From the NCBI RefSeq assembly GCF_023078355.1, contig NZ_CP095552.1, positions 4,960,001 to 5,024,000 of the forward strand: 64,000 nucleotides of DNA, given 5' to 3'. The stretch's first letter is position 1. Every line of letters begins with the position of its first letter. The notes beneath the pieces are model-generated. The model saw only the letters and a program-made list of their open reading frames with translations. It searched no databases and was not told where the DNA came from. This stretch comes from Gordonia hongkongensis (GTDB lineage Bacteria > Actinomycetota > Actinomycetes > Mycobacteriales > Mycobacteriaceae). The translations under genes were made by a program, and so were the position numbers. Of this stretch, positions 26,445 to 34,369 are shown piece after piece.

Positions 26445-27488
26445 CTAGAGCGTCGAGGTGTCGATCACGAAGCGGTAGCGCACATCCGAGGCCACGACGC
26501 GGTCGTAGGCCTCGTTGATCCGGTCCGCGGAGATCACCTCGATCTCGGCACCGATGCCGTGTTCGGCGCAGAAGTCGAGCATCTCCTGGGTCTGTGCGAT
26601 GCCGCCGATCATCGAGCCGGCGAAGCTGCGCCGCTTTCCGATCAGCGCACCCGCGGGCACGTCGATCGGATGTTCGGGCAGCCCGAGTTCTACCAGCGTG
26701 CCGTCGAGAGCGAGCATGCCGAGGTATTTTCCGATCGGCAGGTTGGCCGACACGGTGTTCAAGATGAGGTCGAACGAACTGCGCAGTTCACGGAAGGTCT
26801 GCGGGTCGCCGGTCGCGTGATAGTGGTCGGCTCCGAGGCGCAGACCGTCCTCCATCTTCTTCAGCGACTGCGACAGCACCGTCACCTCGGCGCCGAGCGC
26901 GTGGGCGATCTTCACCCCGACGTGACCGAGCCCGCCCAGGCCGACGATCGCCACCTTCTTCCCCGGGCCGACCCCCCAGTGCCGCAGCGGTGAGTAGAGC
27001 GTTATCCCGGCACACAGCAGCGGGGCTGCCTCGTCGAGTGCGATGCCGTCGGGAATCCGCAGGACGTAGTTCTCGTCGACGACGATCGACGTGCTGTATC
27101 CGCCGTGCGTGGGTGTCCCATCGCGGCCGACGGCGTTGTAGGTGCCCACGTTGCCCCGCTCGCAGTACTGCTCCTCGCCGAGTCGGCACGGTTCGCACTC
27201 GCGGCACGAGTCGACGAAACAGCCCACGCCGACCCGATCACCGACCGCGTACCGGGTGACGTCGTCGCCGACGGCCGCGACCGTCCCGGCGATCTCGTGG
27301 CCGGGCACCACCGGGAACTTCGTCCCGCCCCACTCGTCGCGGGCGGTGTGGATGTCGGAATGACAGATCCCGGCGAACGCGATGTCGATCGACACGTCGT
27401 GCGGGCCCAGGTCGCGTCGTTCGATGGTGGTCGGTTCGAGCGGGCGATCGGCTGCCGGCGCGATGTAGGCGTTGACCGTGGTGGGCAT
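26445..27488 (-). CDS. Zinc-dependent NAD(P) alcohol dehydrogenase (cinnamyl-alcohol/AdhC type)
   Basis: 347 residues from ATG 27488; the open frame continues to 27671 but the extra residues are not family-like. Catalytic zinc ligands are Cys in GICHSDIH, His-Glu in PGHEIAG and Cys in the later LLCAGIT; the structural zinc site is [15 protein letters not shown]. The nucleotide fold is [20 protein letters not shown] with SQS after strand 2, which favours NADP. It oxidises or reduces primary alcohols/aldehydes. No obvious operon partner. Confidence 0.92.
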   Translation of the reverse strand: MPTTVNAYIAPAADRPLEPTTIERRDLGPHDVSIDIAFAGICHSDIHTARDEWGGTKFPVVPGHEIAGTVAAVGDDVTRYAVGDRVGVGCFVDSCRECEPCRLGEEQYCERGNVGTYNAVGRDGTPTHGGYSTSIVVDENYVLRIPDGIALDEAAPLLCAGITLYSPLRHWGVGPGKKVAIVGLGGLGHVGVKIAHALGAEVTVLSQSLKKMEDGLRLGADHYHATGDPQTFRELRSSFDLILNTVSANLPIGKYLGMLALDGTLVELGLPEHPIDVPAGALIGKRRSFAGSMIGGIAQTQEMLDFCAEHGIGAEIEVISADRINEAYDRVVASDVRYRFVIDTSTL

Positions 27489-27707
27489 GCGGACTCCTGG
27501 GTACACATTCGATGGGTGGCAGATGGGCGATGCGCAACGCACCGACGACACACGAACAGATGCGGGCTGATGCATGTGTCCGACGCCCGCCAGTCTGCCC
27601 CCCGCGCGTTTTCCTTGCCATAACGGCACGTCGCGGCGTCGCGGGTGCTGTCCATCGGGGCGCGAGGCCACTGGATCCGTCGGCGATGATCGTTACAATG
27701 ACCGACG

Positions 27708-29075
27708 GTGACGATCAACAGCTCAGTCGACGACGGTCAGCGCACGCAGTTGCACCCGGTGTCCCCGATCGCCGAGCTCACGCGATTCGGGACGACCACC
27801 GCTCACGCGGCTGCGGGCGTCGGACGCTTCGTCCTCCACACGGCAGGCGACGCCCTACGGGGTCGCCCACCCGGCGCCGCCCGCGTCGCGCACGAGATCC
27901 GGACCACGTTCGAACACCTGGGTCCGACCTACGTGAAGCTCGGCCAGCTCATCGCCTCGAGTCCCGGCGTCTTCTCCGAATCGATGTCCACCGAGTTCGA
28001 ATCACTCCTGGACCGCGTGAAACCCGCCGACCCCGCGCTCATGCGTGCACAGTTCATCGCCGAACTGGGCCGAGCGCCCGAGGAAGTCTTCGCCACGTTC
28101 GATCCGGTGCCCATCGCGTCGGCGTCGATCGCCCAGGTGCACACCGCGACCTTGCGCGGCGGCGAGGAGGTGGTCGTCAAGATCCAGCGTCCGGGCATCG
28201 CCGACCGCCTGGCGCCCGACGTCGCGATCCTCGAACGCCTCGCCGGCCTCGTCGAGATCTCCGAGTACGGGCGGATGCTCAGCGCGCGGCACGTGGTCGA
28301 GGACTTCGCGGCCGGCCTCGACGCCGAACTGGACTTCCGCATCGAGGCCGACACCATGCGCGAGTGGTTCGCCTGCCTGCAGCCGGGCCCGTACGGCGAC
28401 CGAGTCCGCGTGCCGCACGTCTACGACGACTTCACGACGCAGCGCGTGCTGACCATGGAACGAATCCACGCCATCCGCATCGACGACGTCGCGGCCGTAC
28501 GCGCCGCAGGCCACGACGGAGTCGCGCTGTGCCGCAACCTCCTGCTGTCCCTACTGGACTCGGCATTCCACGGCGGGTTGTTCCATGGGGACCTGCACGC
28601 CGGGAACGTCCTCGTCGACGACGCGGGCAAGCTGGTCCTCCTCGATTTCGGCATCGTCGGGCGTTTCACCCCGCGCACCCGGCGCATGCTCCGCCAGCTC
28701 GTCGTCGACCTCGTGGTCCGCGGGGACTACGAGTCCGCCGGCCGGGCGATCTTCCTCCTCGGCGCCGTCCACAAGCCGGGTTCGACGTCGCAGGGCGCGG
28801 AGGACATCAAGAAGGTGACGACTCCGCTGTCGACCACCGACCTCGGTTCGATGTCCTACACCGACCTCGGGCGGCAACTCGCCGCCGTCGCCAAGGCCCA
28901 CGACGCACGGCTCCCGCGTGAACTCGTCCTCGTGGGTAAGCAGTTGCTGTACGTCGAGAAGTACACGAAACTGCTGGCGCCCCGGTGGAAGGCCATGTCC
29001 GACAAGGAGATCTACGGCTACATGGCCGGCATCCTGAAGGAGGCGGAACGCGATCGTCGAGCCGCCCAGGGCTGA
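27708..29075 (+). CDS. UbiB/ABC1 (AarF) atypical kinase-like protein
   Basis: 455 residues from GTG 27708. It has the family-defining TYVKLGQLIASSPGVFS (KxGQ motif), ATP-lysine in VVVKIQRPGI, and the catalytic/metal loop HGDLHAGNVLVDDAGKLVLLDFGIVG. UbiB proteins are membrane-associated ATPases that support quinone synthesis or lipid metabolism; in menaquinone users the job is unclear. Upstream (27489-27707) is the divergent promoter region with the alcohol dehydrogenase. Confidence 0.92.
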   Translation: MTINSSVDDGQRTQLHPVSPIAELTRFGTTTAHAAAGVGRFVLHTAGDALRGRPPGAARVAHEIRTTFEHLGPTYVKLGQLIASSPGVFSESMSTEFESLLDRVKPADPALMRAQFIAELGRAPEEVFATFDPVPIASASIAQVHTATLRGGEEVVVKIQRPGIADRLAPDVAILERLAGLVEISEYGRMLSARHVVEDFAAGLDAELDFRIEADTMREWFACLQPGPYGDRVRVPHVYDDFTTQRVLTMERIHAIRIDDVAAVRAAGHDGVALCRNLLLSLLDSAFHGGLFHGDLHAGNVLVDDAGKLVLLDFGIVGRFTPRTRRMLRQLVVDLVVRGDYESAGRAIFLLGAVHKPGSTSQGAEDIKKVTTPLSTTDLGSMSYTDLGRQLAAVAKAHDARLPRELVLVGKQLLYVEKYTKLLAPRWKAMSDKEIYGYMAGILKEAERDRRAAQG

Positions 29076-29174
29076 CTCCCCGCCGCGGATCCCGGCATGT
29101 CGGACCGACTGTGGCCAACTGTGGCAAACGCGACAGTTAGGGTGGGAGCGATCAGCTGATTCCAGGAGTCACAC

Positions 29175-30527
29175 ATGAGACGTTTTGTGCCGGCAGTGCT
29201 GGCCTTCTTCGGCGCTGCGTGTATCGCGGCGGCCATCGCCATACCGCTCTACCTCGTGCCGCAGTTGAAGGTGGTTCCGCTCGATCTGGACATCACCTCC
29301 GACGCGACCACGGTGGCGGCGGACGGTTCGACCGGAGAGCGCTTCCCGGCGGTGATCTTCGACCGTTGCTCGGTGTCCGAGGATCGTGCCCGCACTCTCG
29401 AGGCGCATCTCACCCAGCAGCGACGCTCGATCATCATCGAACCGTCGGACAGCCGCCAGGCGAGCCTGCAGTCGGCGCAGACCGTGCGCATCGACCGCCT
29501 GCGCGACGCCGAGGGAACCGAGACCGAACCCAGCTTCGCGGCTGCGGGCGAGACCCGCACCTGTGAGGACGGTCTGCTGACCGCGACCATCGACCGCGTG
29601 TCGGTGAACCGCAAGACCTCGGCACCCAACGGGGCGGTCAGCTCGCTGCAGCTCGAGGCGGTCCCCGAGGGCGGCAACGTCAATGACGTGTCGGTCGCCA
29701 TCGACAACCGCACCGGATACCAGTACAAGTTCGGTTTCGACGTGCAGCAGCGCGACTACCCGTACTACGACCTCAACACCCGCCAGGACTGCGCGGCGAA
29801 GTTCGAGGGCGAGGAGACCATCGACGGGATCAACACGTATCACTTCGTGTGTGACGTCCCGGAGACCGATCTCTCCAACCTCCCCAACGCGCAGGGTGAA
29901 GCAGCTCTGGGCACGATGCTGACGATGCCTGCCCGCTGGTGGGGCATCACCGGGCGCGGAGTGCGGGCGAACGACCCGATCACGATGCACCGGTACGCCG
30001 CCGCGACCCGCCACGTGTGGGTCGAGCCGGAGACCGGGACCATCGTCGACGGTCGTGAGGACCAGCACCAGTACTTCAAGTCGCCCGACCAGAGCGACGC
30101 CACCCCGGAAGCGGTGCGCGAGTTCCGGATGGACGCCCTGAAGGGCACCTTCAAGTGGACCGACGACACCGTCTCCAACCAGGCGAGCAAGGCCAGCGGC
30201 TACGTCGACCAGCTGAAGGTCGGCGGCTTCTGGGTGCCGATCATCCTCGGCATCGTCGGGGTGATCCTGTTGATCGCCGCCGCGCTGCTGCTCTTCCGCG
30301 GACGCCGCGACGACAACCGGGTCGATGACACCCCGGCGCCGACGACACCGCCCGCCGACGAGCGCGACACCACGCTGATCAATCGCGACGCACCGCCGGC
30401 CGGTGCAGCACCCGCGAGCGCCAACCCGTGGGAGCGGCCGACCGAGCAGATCCCCAAGGTCGGTGACACGCCGCCGCCCGACGACTCGGCCACGCGCACC
30501 TTCCGCAAGCAGCCGCCGCCCGAATAG
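29175..30527 (+). CDS. DUF3068 (PorA-like) membrane-anchored secreted protein
   Basis: 450 residues. N-terminal membrane helix VPAVLAFFGAACIAAAIAIP (5-24), a large outside domain with Cys pairs, a second helix WVPIILGIVGVILLIAAALLLF near 355-376, then a Pro/Thr-rich cytoplasmic tail. DUF3068 proteins are typical of mycolate actinobacteria and were linked to envelope/porin-like functions; the role is not established. ATG 29175 follows AGGAG with good spacing; strong terminator after the gene. Confidence 0.88.
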   Translation: MRRFVPAVLAFFGAACIAAAIAIPLYLVPQLKVVPLDLDITSDATTVAADGSTGERFPAVIFDRCSVSEDRARTLEAHLTQQRRSIIIEPSDSRQASLQSAQTVRIDRLRDAEGTETEPSFAAAGETRTCEDGLLTATIDRVSVNRKTSAPNGAVSSLQLEAVPEGGNVNDVSVAIDNRTGYQYKFGFDVQQRDYPYYDLNTRQDCAAKFEGEETIDGINTYHFVCDVPETDLSNLPNAQGEAALGTMLTMPARWWGITGRGVRANDPITMHRYAAATRHVWVEPETGTIVDGREDQHQYFKSPDQSDATPEAVREFRMDALKGTFKWTDDTVSNQASKASGYVDQLKVGGFWVPIILGIVGVILLIAAALLLFRGRRDDNRVDDTPAPTTPPADERDTTLINRDAPPAGAAPASANPWERPTEQIPKVGDTPPPDDSATRTFRKQPPPE

Positions 30528-30544
30528 GCAGCGACGCAACGACC

Positions 30545-30583
30545 ACCGCGGGCGCATCCGGTACCACCGGATGCGCCCGCGGT
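30545..30583 (+). terminator. Strong hairpin terminator after the DUF3068 gene
   Basis: ACCGCGGGCGCATCCGGT (30545-30562) pairs perfectly with 30566-30583 around a 3-base loop, followed by a T/G-rich run. It begins 17 bp past the stop. Confidence 0.88.
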
Positions 30584-30721
30584 GTTGTGTTTGTGGTTAA
30601 GGGGCGGTGACACACTCCTCCGTAGGCCGGCCCACCCAAGTGACCTCGACGGACGCGCGGGCACGCTACGCGTGCACGAGCTGCTCGGCCAGCAGGGGTT
30701 GCGCGCGGCAGAGTGTCTTCC

Positions 30722-30915
30722 GCTCCCTGAGGAGCGCCCGGAGCTTGCGGAGGGCGCGGCCAATCCCGCTCCCTGAGGAGCGCCCAGAGCTTGCGGAGGG
30801 CGCGGCCAGCCCCGCTCCCTGAGGAGCGCCCGGAGCTTGCGGAGGGCGCGGCCAACCCCGCTCCCTGAGGAGCGCCCGGAGCTTGCGGAGGGCGCGGCCA
30901 ACCCCGCTCCCTGAG
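30722..30915. repeat. Tandem array of 46-bp hairpin repeats (cluster B, left part)
   Basis: Units begin GCTCCCTGAGGAGCGCC and start at 30722, 30768, 30814, 30860 and 30906, an exact 46-bp period with single-base variants. Each unit holds small hairpins (GCTCC-CTGA-GGAGC; then CGCCC...GGGCG). The fifth unit is cut after CTGAG (30911-30915) by the IS110 element and continues at 32639. No spacers as in CRISPR. Confidence 0.92.
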
Positions 30916-31039
30916 CAGCCTATGAGGGTTTGTGTCAACAGGGTCCTGTGATGGGTGTGGGCGTGGGGGTGTGGCCCGGCGGCCGGTGGTGGCTGCGGGA
31001 TGGATGATGGTGGGGTTTTGGATGGCCGGGGTCGTTGCC

Positions 31040-31170
31040 TGGCGCGGGCTCTACCTAGCGGTCAAACGGGTTGGTACCCAACAGCCTTCATTCGAGCTTG
31101 GTTCGCGCCGGGGTGGGACTGCTCAGGCTCAGGGTCGGGCTTATGTGCCCAAGGAGCAGCGAGCTTGTCC
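31040..31170 (-). ncRNA. Predicted bridge RNA (seekRNA) of the IS110 element
   Basis: In the transcript sense of the transposase, the first loop reads GCTCCT (31157-31152), hairpin GGGC-ACATAA-GCCC (31150-31137), CCCTGAG (31134-31128). The occupied target on that strand is GCGCTC-CT-CAGGGAG: GCTCCT equals its left half with core, and CCCTGAG is the complement of CTCAGGG, core plus right half. The next loop reads AGGCTG (31087-31082), hairpin (31079-31068), CTAG (31058-31055). The element's donor junction would be CATAGGCTG-CT-AGTAATAG; AGGCTG matches its left half and CTAG pairs with core plus AG. This is the target-loop/donor-loop order of known bridge RNAs. The ends of the RNA are guesses; the donor right guide is weak. 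Confidence 0.55.
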
Positions 31171-31191
31171 CGGCCGGAAGGGGTTTAGGGG

Positions 31192-32547
31192 TCAGGCGGC
31201 GGTCCTTTCTACGGGTCGGGTACGGCCGGCAGCGATGTCAGGGTTCCACGGCGTGGCGGTGGTGATGACGACGTATAGCTGCCGCAACAGAGCCGCGGCG
31301 ATCGCTACCCGGGCCTGGTTGGGGTTGAGGCGGTTTGCTTCTCGGCTGGTCAGGTGCCGATAGCGGGCGGCGTATACCTCGTTGTGGGTCAACGCCGCGA
31401 ACGCCGCTCGCCAGGCGGCGACCCGCAACAGCGGCCGGCCACGACCGCTGATGCGGGTGGCGCCGCGGTAGGCGCCGGAGGAGTTCTCCCGGGGGCATAG
31501 TCCGGCATGTTTGACTACCGCCCGCGCCGAGTCGAAGCGGGTCAGGTCACCGGTTTCGGCGAGGATCGCCGCCACCGAGACCGCCGATACTCCGGGAATG
31601 GATCCGGCGAGTTCGTGCAGGCCCAGCCCGGTGAGGACCTCGATCATGGCCGCCTCGACCTGCTCGCAGGCGGTGCGGGCGTGGTGAAAGTCGGCCAAGG
31701 CGTAGCGGGCCCGTTCCAGCGCACCGGCCTCGGCGGTGATCGTGGTCTCGGTCTGGACGGCGAAAGCGGCATCGACGATCGCGACCAGGATGCGGGTAGT
31801 GACCCGACGCCCACCCCAGCAGGGCAGTTCGGCGCGTACGTGTTCGCGGAGCCACGCCACCGCCTGTTCCCGGCTGCCCTGGGCGGTCAACGTTTCCGGG
31901 GTGCAACCGATGACGGCCATCGCGGCCAGCCAAGTCACCGATTTGAACGGTTGCCCGGCGCAGTCAAGGGCGTGGGGCCAGGCGCCTTCGAGGAGGTCGC
32001 GGGCTTGTTGCTGCGCCGCACCACGGCGGGTGAGTTGCTGGGATCGGCGTACGCCGAGGTGACGTAGCCGGGTCCATTGCTCGTCGGCGTGTTCGGGCAG
32101 ATAGATATGAAGTTGGGTGGTCAGCCGTGCGATCAGCAGGGCGTCTTTGTCATCGGATTTGTCGTGGGTGAAGTCTTCGGTCTCTCGGGCCCGTGCCACC
32201 GCGATCGGCTGCACACACACCATCTGCACCCCGACCGCCGCGGTCAGGTCTCGGACCGTTTTCCAGCGATGCCCGGTCGGTTCACACGCGATGACGATGC
32301 CGGCAAACCCGGCAGCGGTAGCGGCGGTACGGCTCCACTCGATCGCGGTGGCCAACTGCGGTGGCGCGCAGTGAAAAGTTCTGCGCGCCACGATGCGGGA
32401 GTCGTGATCGACCACAGCGACAACTTGCTTTTTCGACGCCAGATCAATCGCTGCGACCGCGTAGTCACGGCGCACGATGCCCCGGAACTTGCTCAACCGA
32501 TCGTTGCGACGCTTGTCTCCACGACTCAAACGACTAGCCTTAGACAT
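31192..32547 (-). CDS. IS110-family transposase (DEDD recombinase)
   Basis: 451 residues from the ATG at 32547, chosen over ATG 32553 because GGAGG is 6 nt from the former and directly abuts the latter. N-terminal RuvC-like DEDD domain: AIDLASKKQVVAVVD (first Asp), IACEPTGHRW (Glu), then KSDDKDALLIARL (Asp pair). A helical middle leads to the C-terminal Tnp domain: LAGSIPGVSAVSVAAILAE, FDSARAVVKHAGLCPRENSSG and RISGRGRPLLRVAAW, which holds the catalytic serine region. The protein cuts and joins DNA guided by an RNA from the element. Appears intact. Confidence 0.95.
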   Translation of the reverse strand: MSKASRLSRGDKRRNDRLSKFRGIVRRDYAVAAIDLASKKQVVAVVDHDSRIVARRTFHCAPPQLATAIEWSRTAATAAGFAGIVIACEPTGHRWKTVRDLTAAVGVQMVCVQPIAVARARETEDFTHDKSDDKDALLIARLTTQLHIYLPEHADEQWTRLRHLGVRRSQQLTRRGAAQQQARDLLEGAWPHALDCAGQPFKSVTWLAAMAVIGCTPETLTAQGSREQAVAWLREHVRAELPCWGGRRVTTRILVAIVDAAFAVQTETTITAEAGALERARYALADFHHARTACEQVEAAMIEVLTGLGLHELAGSIPGVSAVSVAAILAETGDLTRFDSARAVVKHAGLCPRENSSGAYRGATRISGRGRPLLRVAAWRAAFAALTHNEVYAARYRHLTSREANRLNPNQARVAIAAALLRQLYVVITTATPWNPDIAAGRTRPVERTAA

Positions 32548-32548
32548 T

Positions 32549-32608
32549 GACATCCTCCTTTTGTGGTTGGGATAACCAAGCCCCTTATGACCACATCAGG
32601 AGGATGTC
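32549..32608 (-). promoter_or_regulatory. Leader hairpin masking the transposase ribosome site
   Basis: GACATCCTCC (32549-32558) is perfectly complementary to GGAGGATGTC (32599-32608), and inside TGTGGT (32562-32567) pairs with ACCACA (32590-32595). In the transposase message the GGAGG ribosome site lies in the 3' arm, so long read-through transcripts would fold and hide it. A transcript beginning inside the hairpin would not. Confidence 0.6.
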
Positions 32609-32638
32609 CCAGTTACCAGCCCTTCCAGCTATTACTAG

Positions 32639-32910
32639 GAGCGCCCGGAGCTTGCGGAGGGCGCGTCACGAAGGGTCGGCGACCGAGGTTGCGAAGACCC
32701 TTCGTGACGCTCGCAAGCTCGCTCCTCAGGGAGCAAGGGGTGACGCTCGCAAGCTCGCTCCTCAGGGAGCAAGGGGTGACGCTCGCAAGCTCGCTCCTCA
32801 GGGAGCAGAGGTCGGGCTCGCAAGCTCGCTCCTCAGGGAGCAGGGGGTGAAGCTCGCTCCTCAGGGAGCAGGGGGTGACGCTCGCAAGCTCGCTCCTCAG
32901 GGAGCAGGAG
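32639..32910. repeat. Hairpin-repeat cluster B, right part
   Basis: 32639-32665 is the rest of the unit cut by the IS. Then, inverted, six copies of GCTCCTCAGGGAGCA follow (near 32721, 32757, 32793, 32828, 32856, 32892), mostly on a 36-bp period with TGACGCTCGCAAGCTC between them. CACGAAGGGTC and GACCCTTCGTG near 32668-32710 face each other. All lie between convergent genes. Confidence 0.9.
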
Positions 32911-32920
32911 GGGTCCGCAC

Positions 32921-32958
32921 GACAAGGGCCGGTGACCCGAAGGTCACCGGCCCTTGTC
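32921..32958. terminator. Perfect 17-bp hairpin terminator of the mycolyltransferase gene
   Basis: GACAAGGGCCGGTGACC (32921-32937) pairs with 32942-32958 around CGAA, 12 bp past the stop codon of the minus-strand gene. Confidence 0.9.
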
Positions 32959-32970
32959 AGAGGGTCTGAC

Positions 32971-33936
32971 TCAGAAGAAGGCGGGGCGGAAGGTCTTGGC
33001 CCACGACTCCTTGAAGGTGCTCTGCCAGTAGTCCCACCAGTGCGCACCGTCCGGGGTGATCCGGGTGGTGAGCTTGACGCCCGGGACGAGCGCGAGGCGG
33101 CCGATGTAGAGCTGGCTGGAGGTCGACGCGGCGACCTCGAGCGGGATCATCTGCGCGAACTTGACGGGGTCGAAGTTGGCGCTGGCCGGGTTGACCGACG
33201 AGTCGTACTTGCTGCCGACACCGCTACCGGACGAGACGTACACGTTCTTGCCCGCCAGGTTGCCCGCGCTCAGGAACGGGTCGTTCTGGAACCAGGTGCC
33301 CGCGGGGTAGAAGCCCCACATGTTGAACGGGTTGCCGCCGACCTCCGCGACCGAGGCCATGATGCCCTGGGTGAAGCCCGGCATGGTGACCGTCGGGTAG
33401 CCGCTGTAGGACGCGACCGCCTTGTAGAAGTTCGGGTGGCGCGATGCGAGGTTCAGCGCCGAGGTGCCCGACATCGAGAGTCCGGCGATGCCGTTGCGAC
33501 GGCTGTCGCTGCCGTGACGCGCAGCCATGTACCGCGGCAGTTCGCGGGTCAGGAACGTCTCCCACTTGTTGACACCCAGCTTGGGATCGGGGGTCTGCCA
33601 GTCGGTGTAGAAGCTGCCTGCGCCACCGAACGGGATGGCGACGTTGGTGCCCTTGCCGGCCATGTAGCGGGCGACGTCGGTGTTGATCAGCCAGCCGCTG
33701 TTGTTGTTCGGGGCACGGAGTCCGTCGAGCAGGTACAACGTCGGCTTGGGTCCGCCGCCGCCGGCCGAGACGATGCACACGGGCACGGTCCGGTTCATGG
33801 CGTTCGAGCGGACGTACTCGACATTGCAACCGTTGGCCGCGGAGGCCTCCGGCGGAGCTGCGACCAGCGTCGCACCCGACACGGCCACGAGAGCCACGAG
33901 TCCGGCGACGAGGCGCTTACGGGCGCGTGTCAGCAT
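32971..33936 (-). CDS. Secreted mycolyltransferase / antigen-85-like esterase
   Basis: 321 residues. Signal peptide with RKR and LVAGLVALVAVSGATLVA, cleavage near ASA-ANG (33). Alpha/beta esterase domain: YLLDGLRAPNNNSGW (65-82), oxyanion/Trp region FYTDWQ, nucleophile Ser154 in GLSMSG, and a C-terminal His in DGAHWWDYW. Antigen-85 enzymes move mycolic acids between trehalose mycolates and arabinogalactan outside the membrane, so this gene implies a mycolate envelope. The start, ATG 33936, fits the signal peptide. Confidence 0.93.
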   Translation of the reverse strand: MLTRARKRLVAGLVALVAVSGATLVAAPPEASAANGCNVEYVRSNAMNRTVPVCIVSAGGGGPKPTLYLLDGLRAPNNNSGWLINTDVARYMAGKGTNVAIPFGGAGSFYTDWQTPDPKLGVNKWETFLTRELPRYMAARHGSDSRRNGIAGLSMSGTSALNLASRHPNFYKAVASYSGYPTVTMPGFTQGIMASVAEVGGNPFNMWGFYPAGTWFQNDPFLSAGNLAGKNVYVSSGSGVGSKYDSSVNPASANFDPVKFAQMIPLEVAASTSSQLYIGRLALVPGVKLTTRITPDGAHWWDYWQSTFKESWAKTFRPAFF

Positions 33937-34369
33937 TCGTCAGTTTTCCTTTGGATCACCACGGCCGGAGCCGGCCGCTTGCGGGTCTTGCCTACCGGGT
34001 ACTACTGCGGGCTTGCATACGGAGTCGTACGTAGGGGGATTGTATTGGTCCCCCCGGGCAGCGGTACCCGTCGTGCTGAAGTGTAACGGCACGATAACGC
34101 CTCGGCAAAGGCGAGAGCGAGTCCTGTGATGACATCTTTTGGTGGTGCACGTCACAGCACTCGCCGTTGAACAGCTCATTTCGTACATAGGCGGCGCATG
34201 TGGCGAATTCTTCATCTGTTCGGGCCACACATCCTCGATCTTCCCGTTACCGGTTTGCCCGGGCAACGGTGACCGTCCGATTCTCCGGTGACGGGCCGGG
34301 CGCCCGGGCAGGCCGGGCCATCGGCGCCAAGTCCGCTCGGCCCGCTCCCCGAACAACTAGGGTCGGGAC
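33937..34369. other. 433-bp divergent intergenic region (mycolyltransferase / amidase)
   Basis: Contains the promoters of the two divergent genes, which I cannot place. Around 34000-34220 GC drops and a 78-codon minus-strand frame (34228-33992) with GAGGA before its GTG is open, but its third-position GC is far below that of neighbouring genes, so I do not call it. Confidence 0.5.

Larger units (their letters stand above)
30916..32636 (-). mobile_element. IS110-family element (IS1111-like layout), inserted in the repeat array
   Basis: Boundaries come from the split repeat: left ...CTGAG|CAGCC, right ...ATTACT|AGGAGCGCC. Joining CTGAG to GAGCGCC rebuilds the uninterrupted unit. An AG dinucleotide (CT on the transposase strand) flanks both ends (30914-30915 and 32637-32638) and is the core expected of IS110 recombinases. 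Element length is 1721 bp plus one core. As usual for the family there are no terminal inverted repeats and no longer target duplication. The long non-coding end (about 275 bp) is downstream of the transposase, as in the IS1111 group. Confidence 0.9.

Noticed and set aside
30722..30915. CRISPR-like regular array
   Set aside because: The 46-bp period is head-to-tail without unique spacers, and no cas genes are near; these are tandem hairpin repeats.
33992..34228. 78-aa minus-strand frame with two nearby Cys and a GAGGA before GTG
   Set aside because: Third-position GC is far lower than in surrounding genes and it covers the promoter region of two divergent genes.
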